Translations under genes and position numbers: made by a program
Notes under the pieces: generated by a model
Seen by the model: the letters and a program-made list of their open reading frames with translations, nothing else
Databases searched by the model: none
What the model was told of the DNA's origin: nothing
DNA from: Penicillium oxalicum
Taxonomy: Eukaryota > Ascomycota > Eurotiomycetes > Eurotiales > Aspergillaceae
Assembly (NCBI RefSeq): GCF_001723175.1
Contig: NC_064651.1
Coordinates: 2,170,001 to 2,234,000 of the forward strand
Direction: 5' to 3'
DNA: 64,000 nt
In this document: positions 43,897 to 56,054 of the stretch, piece by piece
Position numbering within the stretch: the first letter of the stretch is position 1
How the letters are laid out: each line of letters begins with the position of its first letter

Positions 43897-44774
43897 AGAG
43901 ACGGACAGTGAAATGCCGTACAATGACGGATCGGCCACCTCTCGCATGACCCCAGTTTCATGATTCTATCCTGTTTGTAACAGACGGTGGAGAATTTGGA
44001 AGAGAGATTGATCAGTTGGAGTTTACACTGCACACCTTGCAGTATGCAATCGTCATTATTATCATCAGTGTTGTTGTACTGGAATGGGTTTCTGTCCCAG
44101 GACACTCGGGTTCACTAGCAGGACTGGACGAGTGGAAAGTTGGAAACAGTTAGGTCAAACTCGATATAACTTTTTTTTTCCATTTGTATTTTGGTTTTGT
44201 TGACTGGGCAAATTGGCGGTGGCATGGAGATTTGATAGTCACGATGGTCACGCAGGAGCTTCAGCGGTGAGCGCGATGAGAAAGAAGCCCTTAACCCACT
44301 CACTATTGACTACTGGCCGTCAATCCGGGTTGGTTCGGTTGGACCCAGTATTGGATGAAGTGGTCTCTCCCCGAGACCTTGCTCTCCCGTGCTCCCCGTG
44401 GACCAGCGTGTCGCATACCAGCTTGTAGGGACCTTCCGTGAAAGGAATCTCCATACCAGGTGTTGTCATGTCGATCAGGAATCATCCACGATCTTCACAC
44501 CGTCGACGGTTTCCCCCCAGGTCACGTCTCCTTCATGTAATGAGTATGCTGCCCATCCGCCAGTGGAAACCCGGCTCCTCCAAAGGCACTGCCGCTGGTA
44601 CCTCTGGTCGGCCTATGATTGTGCAGCTCCTTTGGGGGGAGCTCTGGGGGGGCTCCACTTTGAGGACGATGGCACCAGTCAGAATGGATCGGACTCCTCG
44701 CACTACACCCATTTCATGGTTAGCTCGGGTAGTTCCTGATTGTTCATAGGATGACCCACGGTAGGCTGCGGTCA

Positions 44775-44789
44775 CCCCCCCCCCCCCCC
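44775..44789. repeat. Poly-C tract (15 C)
   Basis: Uninterrupted run of fifteen C, the longest C run in the window. Confidence 0.9.
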
Positions 44790-45385
44790 AATTTCCACCT
44801 CGGGTCGACCCTCTTGGCGAGTTTTGCGGTCTCGCTGACTCGCTTTTCACGTCGGTTACACCCAAGACCAACTACGCTAAGCCTGTTCAGGGCGGATCGT
44901 GACGATGGCGTGGATCGCTCGTCCCCAGCCAGTGGTATCATTGGCCCATTCTCCATGAGTACTGTGCTTGTGTCTTCCACACGCAGTTTTTCATCCCCCT
45001 ACTACCAAGTCGGACGGTTGAACTTGGTCCAGTAGACCACTATCCAGGACTTTCTCTGAATGATTGCTCCCAATTTCCGTGTTCCTCGAGTCTGGCTTGC
45101 CTGTCTGACCAGAAGGCTCCCCATCCGCTCTCCTGGCCCCCCGTTGATTCCATTCATGATGGTTGGTCATGGCCGTAACAGCAAAGGGTTGCGCGATCAG
45201 CCCGTGAGTGCGTTGAGGCTACAAGGTCTTGCAGAACTCTTTCCTCCAGCGGCCAGGGTGCGCGGACTACGGCGCAACCCGTCTTCTAATGGGGCGAATT
45301 CTCTTGTCAGATGGTTCCTGACAAGGATGGCACGTTGATTAACACGTGTGCAGGCATCCTGACACTATCGAACTATCGATAGATT

Positions 45386-45411
45386 CGGTAGTCGGTAGTC
45401 GGTGACTCGGT
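45386..45411. repeat. Short tandem CGGTAGT-type repeat
   Basis: CGGTAGT occurs twice, followed by CGGTGACT and CGGTAC. A palindromic CTATCGATAG lies just upstream. Confidence 0.6.
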
Positions 45412-46233
45412 ACAGTTCATGGACACCATGGATCCAGTGGCCCAGGTAGTTTGACACCCAGCAGCTTGGTTGCAATCTTGATAATAAATTCCCCAGGTAT
45501 GGAAGCTCGAGCAGACTTGGAAGATTGCTAGATCCCGTCACGCTGTAGCGGGAGCATGATGCCGCCAGGGCGATTGGCTTAGAATTGCCTCAAAAGCAAA
45601 CAATCTCGGGCAGTCACGCCTGGCGTTCCACAATTCCAATGACCCTGTTTCCATGCTTCCCAGAGACAATACATCTGTACTGTGGTCCACGATCATCCAG
45701 GATTGAGGTCTTGCCATCATCCAAGCCGGGCAAGGTCATACCAAACCATCATGATTGCCCTGCGCATTATCACCCTATAATGCGACCTACACGTTGGGCT
45801 GTAGATTTGATGAGCATGATGACAGTACCGAAAAAGCAAGTACAGCAAACCTCTGAAGCGTGTGGCTGCCACGCGCCCGACAAGTTCATTTGGAAGAGAG
45901 GGGGGGCCGATCACTTTCAGGGACTGGGTTCCCCACCCGTCTCTCTACAACCCTTCAAACAAGGTACATATGCAGACACCTAGACATCTGTATGTCCTGT
46001 GCCTGGCCACTAACTCAGTAAGAAATTTCTGTAACAGGGTCATGACGATTGCTCCAGTCGACCAACATCCAAACCAGGAAAAGAACCTTTCCTTCAAGCG
46101 TGCAAGAGTTTGTCCGGAGGCTTTCGAATCGTAGTGAAGAACCCGAGTGGGGCTCGGTACTTTTGTGCTGTCCAACGGTAAGAGATAAGCCCGTAGGGTA
46201 TGAGGGGGGGAGGCGGCAGGCTGGCATTTGGAA

Positions 46234-46264
46234 TTTCTTTTTTCTTTTTTCTTTTTTCTTTTTC
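46234..46264. repeat. Microsatellite (TTTTTTC)n
   Basis: C residues at 46237, 46244, 46251 and 46258 have a 7-nt period in an otherwise all-T tract; the last interval is 6 nt. Confidence 0.85.
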
Positions 46265-46950
46265 AAACAGGAGTAATAGTGATTGACCCCGTTTCATAGT
46301 CGGAATTTTATTGGCAGATGAAGCCACGACTTGCAGGAGAGATGGATGGGATGTGTTGGAGTCGTACCGGTCGCTGGTCGCTTTCCATTTGACAGCAGAC
46401 TTGCCACTTGAGGGGAGGGAGGGGGGAGAGAGAATAGAAGATGGATACATGGCATCCTCACGGTAACCAGTGGGAACTAAAGAAGGATGCGAGAGTACTG
46501 CTGTATACTTCTATCAAGTCACTACGAAGTGCTTTTACTTTGAGAAGCTGAATATGGATGGATACTGTATGACTGTGGATTAGATTACTATGGATACCCT
46601 TCCTCGAAGGCGCCTTTGCTTTGTCGGAGATTGTTCAGCCAGAAATTTCACCGTCCGACACGGTGTACGACTTTCAGATCTGTACGCTTGCTAAAAAAAA
46701 CTAGTTTGATTTCATATCACCAACAAAACTGTAGGTACCACAATGCTGGACAATGTCCATGCGTCGTTGGAGACAGGCTTTTCCGTACTGCAGGTGAGAA
46801 AAAAAAGGGAGATTATTTATGATTCCATAGTGCTACAGTGTACGTGTGTATCAGAGATCTTATACGGTAATTGTGATACAGACCCGTTCCAGTGTCTCCT
46901 CCTCTAAGCCTCATCTGGCATGTTACGGGTCCCTGGGTATTTGTCCTCCA

Positions 46951-48033
46951 TGTCCATCCTTTCAGACCCACCTTTTCGGTAGCTGTTCTTCGGTGTGTCC
47001 CACTCTCTCTCCCCCCCCCTCTTCCTTGTGAACTCTGGCGGACGGACTGACTCTGCGAGAATCAATTTTACCCGTCGCCTTCGTAGTAACCGTATTACTC
47101 ATACCCACTTACTCCGCTGCTCCCAAAGTCTCAAAAGTCTCAATTCCCAGCACGTCCACCACGTCCTCCTCCTACCACGGCCTTCCATCTGGTGAACTAT
47201 TTTTCCCATTTTCATTTCTCATTTCTCACCTCGTTTTCTTCAACTCCTCAACTTCGTCAACCCTCTTGTTCTCAACGACACTCGTCCACCAACCCTTTCC
47301 TATCCGTCTCCTGATCCAGCACTCCTCTCTCGGCACCGCTCCTTCTTTCCTTGACATTCCTCAGTGCCCGCCCGAGACGCCACCGCCGCTTCCCCCCCAT
47401 CGAAGATTCAACCTTGACCGGATCACTCCCAAGGCCGCAAACGTTGCATCTATCCCCACCGAATTCACCGAACTGGTCCCCCACCACTCATTCCCTTCTA
47501 GTGGGTTTTGTCTTCACGACAACATCGACGCTTCTTCTCGTCTTGACTCACTCTACGTCAAGACCCTAAACGCCAGACCAACACCCTCTCGACTCCAACC
47601 ACCTGCCTACTACCCCCTCTTTTTTTTACCTGTCCTATTCCGATTCGGCTGGTTTACGGTCCAACCCAGACGCCCTTCCTCGGATCTTATCCTCACCGAC
47701 CTCGGTAGCTACCTCAAGCGTAACACAGATTCTCTCATCTGAAGTGTATCGCTGGGGGTAGACCGCGGTCGTTTCTATCTGATTTCAAAAAGCGCTTCAC
47801 TGCGACCCTGCACGAGCGACATCTCTCAACGGGGACTCTCCCACTCAGGCATCGGGCCAGCTTCGACATCGTCGGGACACTCATCGACCTCACCCATCCA
47901 TGAGTGCCTAAGTAAATCGAAACGCACTTGAACAAATAATCGACATCACTCAAACGTCAACTGGGACCAACCCTTCAAGCTGGATATCGTCGATTCGACC
48001 TTTTGACCGTGTCCGTCACATACAATACACTCC
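46951..48033 (+). promoter_or_regulatory. Pyrimidine-rich, ATG-depleted leader of the SCOC-like gene
   Basis: About 1.08 kb that is strongly C/T-rich on the plus strand. From about 46953 to the start codon at 48034 I find a single ATG. Such depletion is what a long translated mRNA leader needs, so much of this is probably 5' UTR. A stop-free frame of 158 codons at 47266-47742 begins with TTG and reflects lack of A-containing stop codons in C/T-rich DNA. Confidence 0.6.
47900..47911 (+). promoter_or_regulatory. Three-codon upstream open reading frame
   Basis: ATG AGT GCC TAA, 122 nt before the main start codon, is the only ATG in the last 1 kb of the leader. A minimal uORF like this commonly lowers or conditions translation of the main frame. 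The effect here is inference. Confidence 0.5.
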
Positions 48034-48673
48034 ATGGCCTTTGAATTGAATATGCATGACGCCTCCCCCGTGCCTACTCTTCCGCACCCACATGAAAGTG
48101 GTCGCATGCACATGTCCTCATTGTCGTCGTCCTCATCCATATCCGACGTTGAATCAGAACGCCGGGGGCGACTTGAACGCCCGCGTATGGCGAGTCGCAA
48201 GCCCTCCGCATCCATACTAGTCCCCCGGGACCACCCTGAAATTGAAATTGAAGAAGAAGAGTTCCCTCCCGACGACGCCCGCGCCATGAGTCCGCGACGC
48301 AACTCGGCTGATTTAGAGCGTCTGGGCAAAGAAGCTCGTCAAACGCTTCAAGAGTGAGTCCTGCGCACCTATCCTTTTGTTTTTTTCCCTACGTCTTCCC
48401 TCAGCGAACGTTATCTTGTGTAATTCATAATCCGCCAACTTGCCAAGGATTCCGGGTGGACATCAGAGCTGATTTGAGGTACAATCTAGGCAAGCCAAGG
48501 CTCTTCAGTCGTCTCTGCAAGCTCTGGCCGAGCGCATTGAAGCAGTCAAATCCGATCATGATAAATTGGAGAGTGAGAACAAGATCCTACAAGATTACAT
48601 CGGAGGTCTCACACGCAACATGACCAAGAGCGAGATGACCCGCAGTGCAAAAGGCCGAAAGGCTCAAAAATAG
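48034..48673 (+). CDS. Short coiled-coil (SCOC-like) protein
   Basis: 167 aa in two exons, 48034..48353 and 48490..48673, with a 136-nt intron (GTGAGT..TCTAG, phase 2). The N-terminal two thirds are Ser/Pro/Arg-rich and low-complexity (SSLSSSSSISDVESE, EIEIEEEEFPPDD). Residues 95-150 form one long coiled coil (LGKEARQTLQEQAKALQSSL) ending in the ESENKILQDYIGGL signature, very like the ENQVLGQYIENL of animal SCOC. SCOC proteins sit on Golgi membranes with Arl1 and affect trafficking and autophagy. The Leu/Asn-rich helix may cause such genes to be labelled bZIP, but there is no basic DNA-binding region before the coil. The tail is basic (KGRKAQK). The long leader and distant neighbours make it the only gene in an 18-kb stretch. 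Confidence 0.8.
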
Positions 48674-51656
48674 ATTTTGAGGCCATCAACCGAACAAAGG
48701 GACAGCACCAGAGTTACAAAGACCCTCTTTCCTACAGCTCACCATCTTCCAAACCTCGCGACTCTACGGTTCTCCTTTTCGCTCTCACTGACGGGCATCT
48801 CCAGCGCCGAGACCGATTTGATTGCAATCCCTCCTCACCTTGGCCCTCTCAACATCATCATCTCCTCTTTCGAATTCACACCCTTCTGCTATCTGAGGCC
48901 CTTCTTTTCCTCGCTCTGGACTTTTCTGGATTGGATCAATGTTTCGTCTCGAGGGCATCGCTGATTGACGTGCCTTGTCGAAAACTTTATTTTCTTGCCG
49001 ACACGGATGCACCCATGCCCCCAAGCCAATTATTCTACATTCTGGCCTTCCCTTCTAATGGGATCGGTCCCTGGTTCGTCTTTCCAATATCTGTCTTGCG
49101 ACAGGGACTTTTGATCAATCCAAGGAGCCTAGTCCATCCATACGCTTCATCTCACACTCTACAACTGTCGACCTCTGTCTCCGCCTCTCACAGGTACAAA
49201 ACTTATCCTCTCTTCTCCTCGCCGACAAACTACCAACTCTTTTATTTTTCATTGACCTTCCACGGCCACCGGGACCCTGTGCCGCCGGGACTTGTAACAT
49301 ACAATGACCGGCAGCGCTCTTGCGGAAGGGGGCAACAAATGTTCGGTGACATCATCGCATTCTTATGCCTCCTGCAGGGGGAACCGCCACCCTTGTCTTG
49401 GCAATCATGACCTGTTACGGATTTTCTCCGTTTTCGCCCGCCGTGTCGCAAGGCCGGAGTTCCGTATCATGTTTGTCACACCGGACGTCCCCGGCTCTGC
49501 GTGTCCATCTTGGGCTGTCTTGAGCACACCGGTCAAATCTTTCTCGCTACCCTACACTCACCCTCGTTTTCCACCCTTCTGGATCGTCCTCTTTTTTATT
49601 CTCTTCTCGGCCATTAGCTGCCGGTGCACCCTCTTCTCGACCTCCATGATTGCGCGGGATACCACTTAGCGTTTTCTTCGTCTCTTTTCTTATTTCTTCT
49701 TCTGCTTCTTCTTTTTTTAACCTTCATCTCTCCCACATTCTACAAGGTCCTTCGTTTCGCTTATCACGGCGGCTCCTGGTGATCTCAGGTTTCACCTCTG
49801 TATTTTTTTTGTCATATTTTCCCCCTTTTATCTGATGCATTGCACTTTGGGCGTTCTGGGACTGGGACTAGACTCGATTTGATTGAATGGTTCACACACA
49901 GCCTGCACTTGGATTATGTTTTGGTCGTCACATAGCATGGCATTGCATGGTCACTTGTAGGACGGGTCGGAAAGTGCGATGCGACGCAACTTTACTTGGA
50001 GCGAAGGTTCTCTTATCGGAGCAGTCCACTGTCACTTTTTAAAGCGTCAATCTCAATATCTTTGATCTTTACACTTCTCGTTTTCGTTATCTGCCATCTG
50101 ATTTAGTGTATCCGGTTCTCACTTAACATCTCACCCATTGATCGGGTCCTCAAGACTGACTTGGCGTCCTGTGCGGTGAAACCGAGTGGGTTTCCTCGGA
50201 CCGGACGCGGAGCACTCGTCTTGTGTGTATTTTCTGCCGAAATCGATAACCGATTGGGATTGAATTTCCGTCTCCTTCAAGAGAACCTCCACGTTCCGTG
50301 TCCATCTAGCAGCTGGAGGTGCACCCGGGTCTGAGAGAATATATGATAATGTGTATTGTGCAGAAACAAAAACGATTGCTAAAGTACTTGCATATCCTCT
50401 TCCATCCCCGGGAGGTTTAGCTTTAGGTCCAGGGCGGTGGTCAAGTTCAGAGAGAGAGAGAGAGGAGGGGGGGGGGGGGGGAAACCAGAGCAGGGAAAGT
50501 AAAATATTAAGGTTACGACTGCCTATAGGTAGGGATGGTATATCTCGTTACAACAGGAACTTCCTCATGTTTCACGTCCAATGGACTCGGTGACTGTCAC
50601 TGCCATTGATCTCAGGTCTACATCGGCACTTTTACATGTATACCCTCTAGAAGCGTGTGTCGGGGACGACGGGCCATCGTTCCAGTCGGTTGGGAGGCAG
50701 GTTTGTGTGGACTCTAGTATACAGTACCTTGCCTCGCGTAGAATGTAGAGATACCTGTGTCCTCGGCTCATCATCGTGGATCATCGATGTGATTGATGAT
50801 GATGACTTGAAAGCTCCAACTTGGGGAGAAAATGACAAGTCAATGGAATTTGCGCGTGGATTCCCACTTATCCCACGCGAGACCAAAAGCAGCCATTGAT
50901 CATATGGCAAATATACGGAGACGGACAGATGGCGGGCCTCGAGACGAGGTGGGAAAAGGATGGAAATAGGGACGGGATCGTATGGTAGACACAAGGACCT
51001 GGAGAGTACGAAAAACAGCCAGATCTTTCACTCGCTAACCCACATTAATCCATCTAAGATAACTGGTTTAGAAGAGAGGAAGGAAAGAAAAAGGCTTTTG
51101 CCTGTCCGTGTGTATGTGGTGTAGGATATGGTGCCTTTGGGGAGAGTGCGCGCGAAGGGGACTCTTTAAGAAAGGGGGTAGTTAAGAGGCAAAATAGACA
51201 CAAAAAAAATAAACATGTGAGAATCTGAGAAAACAAAAAAGTCAAAAATTGCCCGAACAGGCCAATTCTCAAAGCAGCAAGCACAAGTGAGGATATCCCC
51301 AAAGTTCTAGACAGGCGGCGACTGAATGTTAGACAGAGGGATGCTGTTCGGGCCAAGGGCCACCACTGAGGAGGAAGCGAAGGAGGAATAGTCGTTTTGT
51401 TGTCCGTTCGCGACGAGGCTGACCGGTTAGACAAATCGACTGCAATTCTTCCTCGCTGCTGTCTTCCTCGCATGAAGAGGCCATGTATCCGAATTACTGC
51501 CCTAGCCGTAAAACAAAGGTGCCGCTGACAGATTCCCTGTTTGCTGTGAGATAGGTCGCCAAGCAAAATCTTTCTTAATGGTTTCATCCATCTTTCAAGG
51601 ACGCGAGTCCCTCATCAAAATCTTGTTTTTTTTTTTCTTTCTTTAAATTAAATTTC
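48674..51656. other. Gene-poor region between SCOC-like gene and artA
   Basis: 3 kb between two convergent genes. The part 48680-49850 is C/T-rich on the plus strand but contains normal numbers of ATG, so it looks more like a long 3' UTR or non-coding transcript than a leader. Frames at 48931-49410 (159 codons) and 49304-49669 (121 codons) have no recognisable features. The part near artA (51054-51587) is expected to be the artA 3' UTR. Confidence 0.5.
50451..50481. repeat. (AG)n tract followed by 15 G
   Basis: An AG dinucleotide run passes into fifteen uninterrupted G at 50467-50481, the longest G run in the window. Confidence 0.9.
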
Positions 51657-52760
<1,104 letters not shown>

Positions 52761-52773
52761 TTTGTGAAGTTAT

Positions 52774-53400
52774 CTATAAGGTGACAAGGGGAAAAAAGTT
52801 AGTTTTCAAGACAACAATTGCGGTAAATGATGGGTAATCATGAAGCGTGAACGGTGGAAATTGCGTATCAACCCATCGACATCAGCTCTTCCCAGATTGA
52901 CAAGCGGGAGGAGCCCAGCAAAGGAGACCGTGCCCGTACACCACTAGAAACCACTCATATAGGTCGGTGGTTCTCAGAAATTATGGTTCCCCTGGGGAGG
53001 CATAGGGCACCGTCGCCTCATCCGATGGCTTTCAGAGGTTGAAATGCAGGTATTGCTGTTGTCCGCGCCGGGCTCGAACTTCCCGGTTGAGCCATGTACG
53101 GGGGAGTGTTGCACATAAGGGAAAGCGGTCGCGGGCACCTTGGCCCCGCCAATAAACAAGGCAGACAGACGATAGATCGTGACAAGACCCGTGCATGGTT
53201 CGCTGGGTTCAAGACTTGGAGCGAAGGACCCTGTACTGGAAAATTGGTCGAGGTGTAATTCTTCCAGATGGACTCTTGATGTCGACGATCCTGGTCCAAC
53301 GTGCGCAGTCATGTTGGTGAAGGTGATGTGCGAGACAGATGTGTGTGGGATGGCAAGAAGGCGTGAACGGGATTTGAATCGAGAAAAAAGAGAGACTTAC
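52774..53400 (-). other. Leader intron of artA (627 nt)
   Basis: On the minus strand a strong donor (CCG/GTAAGT at 53400) and an acceptor (TTATAG at 52774) flank this segment. A CTAAC branch-point sequence lies about 30 nt before the acceptor. Only 13 nt separate the acceptor from the artA ATG. It is far longer than the coding introns of this gene. Splicing is inferred from signals only. Confidence 0.65.
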
Positions 53401-55429
53401 CGGAAGTTTGAGGGAGAGAAAGGATAGGAATCGGCGAAAAGGAATCGAATGGATGTAGAAATGTCCGAGAAAGGGGGGGGGGGTGGGGTGGGAGAAAAGG
53501 AGATTTGAAGAGTCAAAGTCGAGGGAGGAGAGAAGGAGGGGGAAAGGAGGGTGACGGAGAAGGCGGTGTTGTTGGGATTTACACAGCACATGGCCAGCTC
53601 GTTTGGCGCTCCCTCTTGACTTTTTCAACCTGGTCGACTCTGTCTATTGCTTTTTATTTTTCCTTTTTCCCATACCCACAGACCCTGGATTGTGTGCTCT
53701 AAGTGTATATGATGCCTGTGACTGGAACTCTTATTGTTTATGGCCGTGACCATGATGAGGAAGGGGGGAGTGACAGATGATACACACAAGCCACCATTAC
53801 AGTCCTGGGCGCCTATCTAATATAGAACCAGAGCCACTCTGTACGAGACCATCGAACAACCAATATTCAAAATAGAGATAATGATGCTGTATGTGTTTTC
53901 CGTACACAAGAAAATCGGCGTGCGGCCAGTCGTCCGGGGTTAAGGCTCTCGTGATGGCGCCGTCACCTTGGCCCTCCGCCATCTTCCTCTTCCATCTCCT
54001 CCCGTCCTCGTCCACCTCTTCCATCTCTCCCACACTTGCAAGTTGGATCTTCTGTCTGGTTCGGTGGGCCTGCCCGGCGTCATCCCCCATCGTGCACCCA
54101 CCAATCGCCCGGCATGAGATCCTCCTCAGTTGCAGCTCATTTGCAAAGAGGGGCCTGGACAAAACACCCGTTCCAAGGTCGATCTCCCTTGAAGTCCATC
54201 GGCGTCAAATCAAGGCTATCAACGACAGCCTCTGCCACACGCGCAGCCTGCTGACGAGAACGCCTCTCCAAATGATCTGATCGGGGACCGTGCTTCTTCA
54301 TCCAGGCAGAAAGCAGATAAGCATGAGGTTGGCCCCCGTACTGCCACCCTTTTGGTCTTCGGTGTCCACTGTGCTCAGAGTGCTGTGTCCAAAAGGGGTC
54401 CTGGCACAAGCTGGAGACGACGACGGTATAGTTCACTTATGGTTGTTGATTCGGTAAGCCCAGCAGCCTCACGGCCACGTGTCAAGGAGACTGTTCCCTC
54501 GTGATGATGAAGATGAGTTGGACCTATCAACCCTCTGCCTCCCTGTACAAGACAGAAATGGGCACCCTATAAGTTCCCCGTGCCTTATTTCCAACTCTGC
54601 GCGTCCAGGATCATTACAGTGCATTGATTTCGGAACTTATGGGGCGGATTCCGACTGAAGCGACCGACCAGTACCGTCCACGGTCGCGGACAACCGAATT
54701 ACAGCGCCTTCACTTATCGGGACAAGACATGGAGATAGCCGGACTGAATCTTCTCGTGCCTAAGGCTCCTGAGTATTAGTATCTCCCAGGAATTCGCCCA
54801 AGTACCTGAATCCTGGCAGGCTCTACTCCTCTCTTAGTGGTGTAGTCGTACCCGACTCCGGCCTCTGGAGGTCCTCGACTAAGTGGGCTGCGACGGGAGT
54901 CGGAGGTACCTCCTATCCGGCCGGGAGGGCGGTGGATGGGACGGCACGATTTTCTCGTGAGTGTACACTCGTGGCACGTGACTTCATCTCAGGCTCGCTG
55001 CGCACTACGCACAGGCCTCATCGTGTAGGTACTTCCAGTGTAGTCAATCAATTGGTGCTGGACGTGGATTTGCCTCCCCCTAAACCTCCAAGACCAAAAA
55101 TTATTTCATTTGAGGGCGTGAGAAATTGATTGAATATCCCGAGTAAATTGTGTTTGAAGGCCTTATTTCCACCCTCGAGCACCCTAGTCCTTCCGTTGAT
55201 ACTGTACATAACCCTCCAAAGAAGTCACGGGATCTGCGTTCCAGGTCGTCTCCGGATGCGAAGTGGATCACATGATGTTGCCTAGGTACCTTTGTCGTCA
55301 TGCCATACCCCGATGCACTTCCTCCAGCTTCTGGGACCCATCCGTCATCTGCGTATAAGTTGAATCTGGACCTCTCCATCCTTCTTTGACATCTCACATC
55401 CAAAAGTCACACATAACATCACCCTCATC
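53401..55429. promoter_or_regulatory. Divergent intergenic region artA / IF1
   Basis: About 2 kb. The artA leader exon and promoter occupy the left end, where the minus strand is C/T-rich and the plus strand carries G11 at 53473-53483. The IF1 promoter is on the right. Two overlapping minus-strand frames at 53797-54436 are listed separately. Confidence 0.5.
53797..54436 (-). other. Pair of overlapping minus-strand frames, possible small gene or relic
   Basis: Frame A (54436..54137, 99 codons) contains HAYLLSAWMKKHGPRSDHLE and DSLDLTPMDFKGDRPW. Frame B (54162..53797, 121 codons) contains LTPDDWPHADFLVYGKHIQ. They overlap by 26 nt in different frames, as a frameshifted gene or two exons would. 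I cannot name the protein and found no clear splice pair, so this is only a candidate. Confidence 0.2.
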
Positions 55430-56054
55430 ATGCTTCGTCAATCCGTCATCCGTCCTGCCGTCATGGCCAACCGGTCGCTGCTGACCCGTTCCTTCTCCGT
55501 CGCCGTGCCCCGAATGGGCGAGGGTGACACGGGGGCTCCTCGCGCTGGAGGCGCCGCTTCTGGGTACGTGACCTTCCCACCTGCGCTCCCTTACACCAGC
55601 AAGTTTTGGATCTTGAGCTGTCGTGGTGGTGATCAACCCAGGCCCACGGCCCATTGCTCACTATGAGCCTTGTTGACCGCGGGAGCGGAATGACATCATC
55701 ATCAACACCTGGCAAGCTCCATAAGCTAACGTGCCTCGAAATAGGGATTCCTTCACCAAGCGTGAGGCTGCTCAAGAGGCTCTCTACATCCGTGAGAAGG
55801 AGATGGAGAAGTATGTCCCTGAGAACGAGTGTCCCTGACTTGCGAAGAATTTCCATTAACAGACGATCAAATTCCAGGTTGGCCCAGCTGCGCAAGAAGA
55901 TCTCTGACCAGCGTGCTCACCTTGACGAGCTGGAGAGCCACATGTATGTCCAACGTTCGTGGTGTCTCCGACACCCAAAGTTTCTTCCTGATGGAAATTA
56001 TACTGACTTCCTCGTAGTGACAGCTTGACCAAGGACCACTCCGGGAAGAAATAG
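55430..56054 (+). CDS. inh1: Mitochondrial F1F0-ATPase inhibitor (IF1)
   Basis: IF1 blocks ATP hydrolysis by the mitochondrial ATP synthase when the matrix becomes acidic. Four exons: 55430..55563, 55745..55810, 55878..55943 and 56018..56054, giving 100 aa. All three introns are phase 2. The N-terminus (MLRQSVIRPAVMANRSLLTR) is a typical matrix presequence. The mature part contains the inhibitory segment (GAASGDSFTKREAAQEALYI, REKEMEKLAQLRKKI) and then the long coiled coil (RAHLDELESHIDSL) through which IF1 dimerises. The length agrees with fungal IF1 proteins. The two internal exons are the same size (66 nt, 22 residues each), which is discussed in the findings. Confidence 0.92.

Larger units (their letters stand above)
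33081..46950. other. Long gene-poor region (about 14 kb)
   Basis: No domain, conserved motif or convincing spliced gene was found on either strand. Open frames are mostly under 120 codons. The longest are 35044-35841 (minus, 265 codons) and 37957-38613 (minus, 218 codons), and neither looks like a known protein. The block instead contains many poly-G/poly-C tracts, simple repeats and small hairpins, listed separately. I see no transposase or reverse transcriptase remnant, no terminal repeats, and no strongly AT-rich composition that would suggest RIP-mutated repeats. Confidence 0.6.

Noticed and set aside
33081..46950. Possibility that the gene-poor block is a decayed transposon or RIP-mutated repeat
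   Set aside because: No terminal repeats, no transposase or reverse-transcriptase fragments, and base composition is not strongly shifted to A/T.
47266..47742. 158-codon plus-strand frame before the SCOC-like gene
   Set aside because: It starts with TTG, not ATG, and is open because C/T-rich DNA lacks stop codons.
48931..49410. 159-codon plus-strand frame after the SCOC-like gene
   Set aside because: No features; C/T-rich background again favours open frames.
51054..51587. 177-codon minus-strand frame directly after artA
   Set aside because: It falls in the expected artA 3' UTR and has only a low-complexity hydrophobic run.
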